From Nitrososphaerales archaeon TH5888 (GTDB taxonomy: Archaea > Thermoproteota > Nitrososphaeria > Nitrososphaerales > Nitrososphaeraceae), in NCBI GenBank assembly GCA_014523595.1, contig JAATVN010000020.1, positions 1 through 11,295 of the forward strand: a stretch of DNA of 11,295 bases, read 5' to 3'. The notes under the pieces are model-generated. The model saw only the letters and a program-made list of their open reading frames with translations. It was not told where the DNA came from and did no database searches. Made by a program: the position numbers and the translations under genes. Shown piece after piece: positions 6,232 through 11,295 of the stretch (the first letter of the stretch is position 1; each line of letters begins with the position of its first letter).

Positions 6232-6945
6232 TCAATCCCAATCTGCGTGCGTTTCTCTGGCCTTAAGCAAGCCTTTTGATGTTGGTGTAACAGTATCATC
6301 CCGTATACTTATATATCCCCTGGCTTTTTCGTACTCTCTTAGCGTCTCAAATACGTCCCTTTCGGCGAGCAGGAAGATTGGCAGTTTGGTTGACTTGAAA
6401 TCTCGTATCTTAAATACTGTGGGAGAGCCTTTTCTGCGTGCTTGATCATACATATCAAATAGTTCCTTCATGAAATTCCATATGAGAAACTTCTTGTCCC
6501 TAACTGAGCTAGCTCGGGAAATCGCATGCAAACGAGGATCTTTACTGTTTTCTTTGTACAATCTACGTGCTAAATCCGTTGCAGTTACTATTCCTAGTAA
6601 TACGTTATCTTTTATAATAGGAAGTCGCCGAATTGAGTACTTAGCCATGATCAATGCCGCATCGTAAATAAAGGCATCATCGTTAAGCGAAATCAAAGGA
6701 GAAGACATTATCTCTGAGGCATTGGTAAGTTTCGCATCCTTAGACTCAAAAAGTAACCTTCTTACAATATCTCTCTCAGTGATAATTCCTTCCGGATGTT
6801 TAAGTTCATTCAAAATAACTACCGAACTCTTATTTTTCATTGTCATAATCCTTATAATAGTATCAACATTATCAGAACGGTTGGCAGTTTCGAGTGGAGC
6901 AGGGGTCATTATGGATGTAACTCTATTAGTCTTTTCGTCATGCAT
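6232..6945 (-). CDS. CBS-pair protein with an extra C-terminal domain
   Basis: This 237-residue cytosolic protein has two tandem CBS domains. The first covers about 6-66 (VTSIMTPAPLETA through GIITERDIVRRL). The second covers about 76-130 (ASEIMSSPLISL through LGIVTATDLARRL). CBS pairs bind AMP, ATP, SAM or similar ligands. The last 90 residues contain a charged stretch (DQARRKGSPTVFKIRDF) and end in TVTPTSKGLLKARE, which looks like the wing and last helix of a winged-helix domain, so a ligand-sensing regulator is possible (inference). The frame is open to an ATG at 7044, but the extra 33 residues are not CBS-like. The ATG at 6945 is preceded by AGGGGGTAATCC, close to the archaeal Shine-Dalgarno AGGAGGTGATCC, so that start is preferred. 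Confidence 0.82.
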   Translation of the reverse strand: MHDEKTNRVTSIMTPAPLETANRSDNVDTIIRIMTMKNKSSVVILNELKHPEGIITERDIVRRLLFESKDAKLTNASEIMSSPLISLNDDAFIYDAALIMAKYSIRRLPIIKDNVLLGIVTATDLARRLYKENSKDPRLHAISRASSVRDKKFLIWNFMKELFDMYDQARRKGSPTVFKIRDFKSTKLPIFLLAERDVFETLREYEKARGYISIRDDTVTPTSKGLLKARETHADWD

Positions 6946-6950
6946 GACTC

Positions 6951-6962
6951 GGATTACCCCCT
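6951..6962 (-). promoter_or_regulatory. Extended Shine-Dalgarno that decides the CBS-protein start
   Basis: The minus strand reads AGGGGGTAATCC, matching 10 of 12 bases of the perfect 16S-complementary sequence AGGAGGTGATCC, and ends five bases before the ATG at 6945. It is unusual here, where most genes look leaderless. Confidence 0.4.
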
Positions 6963-7190
6963 TCTTGGAATTTATCCCTCTCATAACCACAAAGAACATG
7001 CAAATCAATCCCCATATTTCAGGATTACGTATGTATGATCCCATAATTATACGTTCATTTGCAACTGAATCGCAATTCGTACTCTGACCCAGTGACGCAG
7101 TTGGGTATTAATATTAAATTGTATTCGCGAGGGAGAGCTAATCACGCTATTCCTATCACAATTACGTGTGTGTTTCAATGGACATGACTA

Positions 7191-7608
7191 CTACTGTGGT
7201 AATATGATACCTCTTCCTATATCAATCCCTGTTCAAGTGAGACGACAGCCTCATTTATTTCCTCAACTTGAACTTTAGGAACGATGCCTAATTTGAGCTC
7301 TCTTCGCTAATTCAATGACTTCAGAAACCTCATTATAGTTCCCCCAAAATGAACCATAGAATTGAAATTCGTTTGCAACTGCGGCAAAAGCCGGTATACT
7401 AATTTTGTTTCCAAAGAGTCGTACGATTACAAGTGCTCCGCCTTTGGCAACTATTCGTAGATCTGTTTGGACTGTCTGTTCCAATCCTACAATATCAAGA
7501 ATTACATCAATACCTTTTCCTCTTGTGAGATCATCTATTTCCTTCCGAACCTGGTCTTTTGATTTACTTTTTTATATTTACAACATGATCTGCACCGAAC
7601 AAATTCGT
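7191..7608 (-). pseudogene. Remnant of a zinc-type alcohol dehydrogenase, 5'-truncated with three frameshifts
   Basis: Only the cofactor-domain end of a medium-chain dehydrogenase remains, split over shifted frames. Reading 5' to 3' on the minus strand: NLFGADHVVNIKK then a stop (about 7567); a shifted frame with KDQVRKEIDDLTRGKGIDV, ILDIVGLEQTVQTDLRI, VAKGGALVIVRLFGNKI and FQFYGSFWGNYNE, which stops at 7275; a second shift giving VPKVQVEEINEAVVSLEQG; and a third giving IDIGRGIILPQ with stops at 7191. The pieces join into a normal dehydrogenase C-terminus (residues of the family from mid Rossmann fold on). The N-terminal GroES-like half with the zinc ligands is missing, so no active enzyme can be made. 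The missing end points toward the divergent MgtE gene, whose promoter now occupies that place. Confidence 0.8.
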
Positions 7609-7635
7609 TCTAAAGTACCATGCATTTTATATCCT

Positions 7636-7645
7636 TTTATAAAAG
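7636..7645 (+). promoter_or_regulatory. TATA element of the MgtE gene
   Basis: The plus strand reads TTTATAAAAG, centred about 24 bases before the ATG at 7664, indicating a leaderless mRNA. Confidence 0.5.
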
Positions 7646-7663
7646 ACATTATTATTTTCAACA

Positions 7664-8656
7664 ATGTCTGATATTTCTTTATTACCATCCGACGCAGCTG
7701 GAAAAAGAATCACTACCAAATTCATTTCCGTGCGGAATGAGGAAACTATTGGAGCGATTAGAAGCATGTTGATTAGTAAAGCAAAGGAATTTGAGATCAT
7801 AGATTACCTTTATGTCGTTGATGATGAGAGAGTTCTTCAAGGTGTTATTTCAATAAAAGACGTCCTACAAACGGCGGATAATGAAATTAGAGTAGACACG
7901 ATAATGAAAAGAAATCCTATAACTGTGGATTCACATGCTGATCAAGAAAGAATAATCTATCTTATACTGCAACATGATCTAAAGTCAGTACCAGTAGTGG
8001 ATAAGAATAAACATCTCGTGGGGGTAATTCCGTACCATACTATACTAAAGATATTCCACCACGAATTTCGAGAAGATATTCTTAGATTAGGAGGCATTCA
8101 TCACCACTCAAAAGAAATTGAAGACGTCAAAACATCCACTTTAAAGCTGGTTAGAGCCAGACTGCCTTCATTAATATTGGGTCTTATGGGTGGTTTGTTT
8201 GCAGCTTATATCGTAACTGGTTTTGATGAAGTTATAAGATCATATCTTGTTTTGGCTTCCTTCATACCTGTTATCATATATTTGAGCGATGCTGTAGGCA
8301 CTCAATCTGAAACGCTCATTGTAAGAATGATAGCATTGAGGCCGGATTTTTCAATTACAAAATACATGCTACGAGAATTGAGGATTGGTGGGGTGCTTGG
8401 AGTTATTTTTGGAATACTGCTATTTATTGCGGCCACGGTGGGCTGGGGAGAAACGTATTTGGCAGTGAGCATAGCATTGTCTATGTTCATTTCTATCATT
8501 CTTCAGGCTTTTATCGCTACTTACATATCCGCATTACTGTATAGGTTTGGTGTTGATCCAGGTGTGGCATCTGGACCTTTAACCACTATTATAAGTGATA
8601 TCACTAGTTTAACATTATACTTCGTAATCGCAGTCGTTCTCTTGCAGTTGCTTTAA
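7664..8656 (+). CDS. MgtE-family Mg2+ transporter with a CBS pair and no N domain
   Basis: This 330-residue protein has a cytosolic CBS pair (about 15-71 and 76-131) followed by the MgtE pore domain with five membrane helices at about 168-187, 196-216, 241-260, 266-292 and 305-329. The pore signatures are visible: SDAVGTQSE (208-216), VDPGVASGP (297-305) and the last-helix Asp312 in ISDITSL, the residue that lines the pore of characterised MgtE. MgtE is a Mg2+ channel whose CBS domains close it at high Mg2+ and respond to ATP. Bacterial MgtE (about 450 residues) also has an N-terminal helical domain; it is absent here. The linker carries a His cluster (132-133 and 146-148), possibly an added metal site. 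The ATG follows its TATA element directly. Confidence 0.9.
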   Translation: MSDISLLPSDAAGKRITTKFISVRNEETIGAIRSMLISKAKEFEIIDYLYVVDDERVLQGVISIKDVLQTADNEIRVDTIMKRNPITVDSHADQERIIYLILQHDLKSVPVVDKNKHLVGVIPYHTILKIFHHEFREDILRLGGIHHHSKEIEDVKTSTLKLVRARLPSLILGLMGGLFAAYIVTGFDEVIRSYLVLASFIPVIIYLSDAVGTQSETLIVRMIALRPDFSITKYMLRELRIGGVLGVIFGILLFIAATVGWGETYLAVSIALSMFISIILQAFIATYISALLYRFGVDPGVASGPLTTIISDITSLTLYFVIAVVLLQLL

Positions 8657-9244
8657 ATGACTCGTACTCTTGTTCAAGATTTGATAGTCAACCCTGATTT
8701 GTGTTGAGTTATTCAGACTTTAAGAAAAATGAAAATATAGATATCGAAGACATAATTCCAAAATTATAATTTGTTCCGATTTGTGAATCTCCCACTACTT
8801 TCAATTGCAGCTCATTCGTTACCTATTTGGGTAAAAGGCTCAATTCGTGTTTCAGAATGTGTAAATCTTAGTAGCCAATTCATGTGAATATAATTCACGA
8901 GGAGAGCACCAAATAATTTTATTCAGGCAATTAGATTTATCCCTCTTTGTCTTCACATGTTTGCTATTGAGGAATAAGGAAGTAGAAAGCGAAGGAAAAA
9001 AATATCAATCAAAAATTAACTTGGAAATTGTTACAATAATAAATTTGCAATTGATGAAACTGCAATGTTATTACAACTACAGGAAGGATATTGATTTTTC
9101 ATTATAGCAACATCCGATAAGAATCTTAATGTATCATTCCATGGTAATAAAAAACGGTGACTGAAAAGTTCGTGATATTGGAATTGATCATTTGTGAATC
9201 AAATTTGACATGATGTTAAAATTAAAATTCGTGGTGTCAAGCAA
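8657..9244. other. Gene-poor stretch between MgtE and the small membrane ORF
   Basis: No convincing gene was found on either strand. Two tiny plus-strand frames lie right after the MgtE stop: a 16-codon frame starting at 8657 and a 22-codon GTG frame starting near 8702. The stretch also holds the palindrome at 8884-8898 and a decamer TTTGTGAATC that occurs at 8780-8789 and again at 9191-9200. It is AT-rich with no clear RNA gene fold. Confidence 0.5.
8884..8898. repeat. Short perfect inverted repeat in the gene-poor stretch
   Basis: GTGAAT and ATTCAC are inverted around ATA. It could be a protein-binding site or chance in AT-rich DNA; no adjacent promoter element makes its role clear. Confidence 0.3.
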
Positions 9245-9346
9245 ATGAAACGGCTTTCCAACATAATGTCTGGAGCCATCAGGATTGCGCCCTTGGTTGC
9301 AATTTACCTACTAGTATTCAGCTTTCTTCTGACAACCATTCGATAA
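9245..9346 (+). CDS. Possible 33-residue single-pass membrane peptide
   Basis: The frame MKRLSNIMSGAIRIAP continues as LVAIYLLVFSFLLTTIR and stops. It has a basic N-terminus, one hydrophobic helix of about 15-18 residues and a final Arg, the layout of small membrane peptides. A TATA-like run TTAAAATTAAAAT (about 9216-9228) lies about 24 bases before the ATG, as in the leaderless genes here. It precedes the TauE gene on the same strand by 36 bases, but that gene has its own TATA element beginning at this stop codon. There is no homology evidence, so it could be a chance frame. Confidence 0.35.
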   Translation: MKRLSNIMSGAIRIAPLVAIYLLVFSFLLTTIR

Positions 9347-9358
9347 TTTAATACTTTT
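9345..9358 (+). promoter_or_regulatory. TATA element of the TauE/SafE gene
   Basis: The plus strand reads AATTTAATACTTTT, centred about 28-31 bases before the GTG start at 9383. It overlaps the end of the upstream small ORF. Confidence 0.4.
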
Positions 9359-9382
9359 AATCTACCTTTGAAGCCTTGAAAT

Positions 9383-10126
9383 GTGAACTTGGAACTGGGA
9401 TTTATTATACTTCTAATAATTGCATTATTTTCAGAAATAGTAGGCACCATGGCAGGCTTTGGCTCTTCGACCATATTTATGCCATTAGCGTCATATTTCG
9501 TAGAGTTTAAGACGGCATTGGTCTTGGCAGCCATATTTCATCTCTTTGGAAACATCAGCAGAATTACATTTTTCAGGCACGGGCTAGACAAGAATGTTTT
9601 ACTAATATTTGGTATACCTAGTTTTGTTCTCAGCCTACTTGGAGCTACTTTGGTAGGCGACCTATCACAAACTGTTCTCAAGTTCCTCTTGGGAATATTT
9701 CTAATAGTTGTTTCAGTCATATTCCTTATCAGGCCTAAGCTTGCTTTTCCTGTCAATAAAAAATCTCTAGTTCTGGGTGGTGGAATTTCAGGTTTTATGG
9801 CAGGTTTGATAGGAACAGGTGGCGCCTTACGGGCTTCATTTCTAACAGGATTGAAAATGGAGAAAGAAAAATACATCGCCACCTCGGCCGTTATAGCTCT
9901 CGGGACTGACGCAACTAGAATCCCTTATTACATCTCTTCTGGATTTCTACCTGAACAATATTACTACTTAATCCCTTTTCTATTTGGCATGGCTGTTGTG
10001 GGCTCATATATTGGCAGAAAGATAGTAACGAAAATCGACCAAGACAAATTCAAAAAGATGGTTTTGATTGGTGTCATTCTTGTAAGTATCAAATTCATAA
10101 TAGACAGTATTGCAGAATTTCTTTAA
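9383..10126 (+). CDS. TauE/SafE-family membrane transporter (sulfite or organosulfonate exporter type)
   Basis: This 247-residue protein of about eight membrane helices belongs to the TauE/SafE (DUF81) family. The family's internal duplication is visible: EIVGTMAGFGSSTIFMPLAS (18-37) in the first half and SGFMAGLIGTGGALRASFL (136-154) in the second. Family members move sulfite, sulfoacetate, taurine-derived or other small organic anions across the membrane. The substrate here cannot be read from sequence, and no sulfur-metabolism gene is nearby. The GTG at 9383 is preceded by a TATA element at leaderless distance; an overlapping ATG two bases earlier is out of frame. It appears to be a single-gene transcription unit. 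Confidence 0.87.
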   Translation: MNLELGFIILLIIALFSEIVGTMAGFGSSTIFMPLASYFVEFKTALVLAAIFHLFGNISRITFFRHGLDKNVLLIFGIPSFVLSLLGATLVGDLSQTVLKFLLGIFLIVVSVIFLIRPKLAFPVNKKSLVLGGGISGFMAGLIGTGGALRASFLTGLKMEKEKYIATSAVIALGTDATRIPYYISSGFLPEQYYYLIPFLFGMAVVGSYIGRKIVTKIDQDKFKKMVLIGVILVSIKFIIDSIAEFL

Positions 10127-10422
10127 TTTAATTACTAATTATTTAAACAGTTAATAAATTTTGAGAATAATACGGAAGCCATCCCTTATTGTCCATATTC
10201 GGAGGATAGAACGGACCCTGCCATGAAGTATAACTCCATCCACCTCAGCCAATGTAGAGTTGCATTTGATACTAGTAAATGCGTGAGAAATAAAGTTGCT
10301 TTGCTTTGGGTATCCTAACATTAAATAATTTTCTAGCTCATTTATGTCCCATAATACGATTGTGGGAATAATAATAATCGGACATCATAAGATCATATAT
10401 TCGGTATCATTTTTAGTATTAC
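10127..10422. other. Intergenic stretch with an unassigned minus-strand frame
   Basis: No supported gene. On the minus strand a frame is open from 10384 to 10151 (77 codons; first ATG at 10321, giving 56 residues starting MLGYPKQSNFISHAF and ending RDGFRIILKIY). There is no recognisable family, no Shine-Dalgarno and no usable start for the upstream part. It may be a remnant linked to the terminase scrap next to it, or chance. Confidence 0.35.
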
Positions 10423-10656
10423 TTAGTGGGACTTCTGGATAATTACTACCGATAAAACCACTTTCAACCTAGATACTTCTAGAATCATCTTTTCATAACT
10501 AGGCTTATCCCATTCTTTTGCATAAATTACTTTAACAATATTATCTTCTAACCGTAAAACAGTGACAGCGAACTTACTAGAACCAAATCCAGGATCTATT
10601 CCCATTGATATAGGACATGCAAAGTTTACTTGGTTTGGATATTTGAATAATGAACA
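10423..10656 (-). pseudogene. Remnant of a phage-type terminase large subunit (nuclease-domain start)
   Basis: The open frame gives YPNQVNFACPISMGIDPGFG followed by SSKFAVTVLRLEDNIVKVIY and AKEWDKPSYEKMILEVSRL. The segment GIDPGFGSSKFA is the first strand of the RNase H-like nuclease domain of terminase large subunits, with its first catalytic Asp. The conserved order continues (a second strand, then YAKE, then a helix). After SRLK the frame leaves homology, but the next frame reads GFIGSNYPEVP, resembling the family's DGSNP-type strand, so a frameshift near 10465 is likely. The ATPase half is absent and there is no room for it before the PHA synthase stop at 10672. An isolated, broken piece of a DNA-packaging gene suggests past insertion of a virus or provirus. 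A RuvC-like fold is the alternative. Confidence 0.6.
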
Positions 10657-10671
10657 TCAATTTCTATTTTC

Positions 10672-11295
10672 TCATGTTGAGTGTTCTGCGAGCCACTTTC
10701 CGACTTCTGGCCATAGTTTTTTGTGCGCAGTACCGCTAATACACAATCCCACATGTCCAGTTGGAAACTCTAATGTTTTTTTGTCTGTACTGGAAATTGC
10801 ATCAGTGATTGTTCTGCTAGACTCCGCCGAAACCAGATCATCTTTTGTTCCGACTATGTTCAGAACAGGCATGTTAATTTTTTTCAGATCAACAACATCT
10901 TTCCCGACCATCATTTTATTTTGGATTAGCAAATTATTTTTGTAAATATCGTTGATGATTTGCTCAAATGCCTTGCCAATTATTGGAACACTGTCATATA
11001 GCCATGATTCTACTGCCATAAACTGTATGATTTCTTTTGGGCTTCGAGGTTGGCTAAAATAAATTTTATACTTTAATAGAGCCTCCAATGGATTCCGCAT
11101 AAAGAACGCAATATTAAGAAACGAAGACGGTACATTTCCAAAAACCTGTACAAATCTTTCTATATCCAGACTTTTTATCCATGATTCTAACACCGTGGGT
11201 AATTTACCAAAATCAACTGGAGTTGCATGCAAGATCAAATTTTTTACTTTTTCAGGATGTAATGCAGAATAAATTAGCGAGAGAATCCCTCCCCA
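10672..11295 (-). CDS. phaC: Poly(3-hydroxyalkanoate) synthase, class III-like PhaC (C-terminal part)
   Basis: The minus-strand frame enters at the right edge and gives the last 207 residues of an alpha/beta-hydrolase-fold PHA synthase, which polymerises hydroxyacyl-CoA into storage granules. It begins with WGGILSLIYSALHPEKVKN, the stretch just after the catalytic Cys of the C-x-G-G lipase-like box, so the Cys codon should lie immediately outside the window. Next come ILHATPVDFGKLP, the catalytic Asp region NIVGTKDDLVS, and the catalytic His in GHVGLCISG followed by the typical ending WPEVGKWLAEHS. A TTG at 11238 is an internal codon, not the start. Class III enzymes need a PhaE partner, which is not in view. 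The class call is by resemblance. Confidence 0.9.
   Translation of the reverse strand, partial: WGGILSLIYSALHPEKVKNLILHATPVDFGKLPTVLESWIKSLDIERFVQVFGNVPSSFLNIAFFMRNPLEALLKYKIYFSQPRSPKEIIQFMAVESWLYDSVPIIGKAFEQIINDIYKNNLLIQNKMMVGKDVVDLKKINMPVLNIVGTKDDLVSAESSRTITDAISSTDKKTLEFPTGHVGLCISGTAHKKLWPEVGKWLAEHST

Noticed and set aside
6946..7044. N-terminal extension of the CBS-pair protein (ATG at 7044) with a hydrophobic run
   Set aside because: The extension is not part of the CBS fold, and the strong Shine-Dalgarno-like match just before 6945 favours the shorter form. It remains possible.
8657..8770. Two very short frames after the MgtE stop (16 and 22 codons)
   Set aside because: They are too short, in different frames, with no recognisable motif. 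Start codons alone are not enough.
8780..9200. Decamer TTTGTGAATC present twice (8780-8789 and 9191-9200)
   Set aside because: Two copies about 400 bases apart in AT-rich DNA are expected by chance, and neither is placed against a promoter.
10170..10320. Plus-strand frame of about 48 codons (EAIPYCPYSEDRTDPAMKY onward)
   Set aside because: It overlaps the minus-strand frame, shows no recognisable family, and has no promoter or ribosome-binding signal. It could be a remnant but cannot be supported.

Overview
The window reads as archaeal chromosome, most likely from a soil-type ammonia-oxidising Nitrososphaeria (Thaumarchaeota; Nitrososphaera or Nitrosocosmicus-like). The evidence is indirect. 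It is AT-rich. Most genes start at, or within a few bases of, a predicted transcription start, with an archaeal TATA element centred about 22-31 bases upstream and no Shine-Dalgarno sequence. TTG and GTG starts are frequent. The gene set (many universal stress proteins, CBS-pair proteins, a PHA synthase, a short MgtE) also fits that group. No rRNA, tRNA, CRISPR array or intact mobile element was seen.

Layout. On the minus strand at the left lie the 5' part of a CBS-domain gene (1-171), a bacterial-type (class I) glyceraldehyde-3-phosphate dehydrogenase (359-1381), a 67-residue zinc-finger protein (1502-1705) and a universal stress protein with a damaged nucleotide motif (1833-2255). Divergent from these on the plus strand are a GpgS-like family 2 glycosyltransferase (2462-3217) and a second universal stress protein (3331-3786). 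These converge on a divergent Nramp-type metal transporter (3989-5335, minus), with a T-rich tract and two hairpins in the gap. The Nramp gene diverges from a third universal stress protein (5507-5932) across a region with a strong imperfect palindrome. A minus-strand CBS-pair regulator (6232-6945), a possible small downstream ORF (6060-6221) and the remains of a zinc alcohol dehydrogenase (7191-7608) come next. Then, on the plus strand, come a CBS-MgtE magnesium transporter (7664-8656), a 588-base gene-poor stretch, a possible 33-residue membrane peptide (9245-9346) and a TauE/SafE exporter (9383-10126). The right end, on the minus strand, holds a frameshifted scrap of a phage-type terminase nuclease domain and the C-terminal two thirds of a class III-like PHA synthase that runs off the edge.

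How the genes may work together. Three universal stress proteins, two stand-alone CBS proteins and a CBS-gated Mg2+ transporter lie within 9 kb. All belong to families that bind adenine nucleotides or respond to Mg-ATP. They sit beside carbon and energy metabolism genes (GAPDH, PHA synthase, a compatible-solute-like glycosyltransferase) and metal or anion transporters. This looks like a stress, energy-status and ion-homeostasis neighbourhood of mostly single-gene transcription units rather than one operon. Two decayed genes mark it as a region of gene turnover. I found no clear new multi-gene system. The best leads are two palindromes at promoters (GAPDH and Nramp/USP), the terminase remnant, and small ORFs below normal annotation cut-offs.
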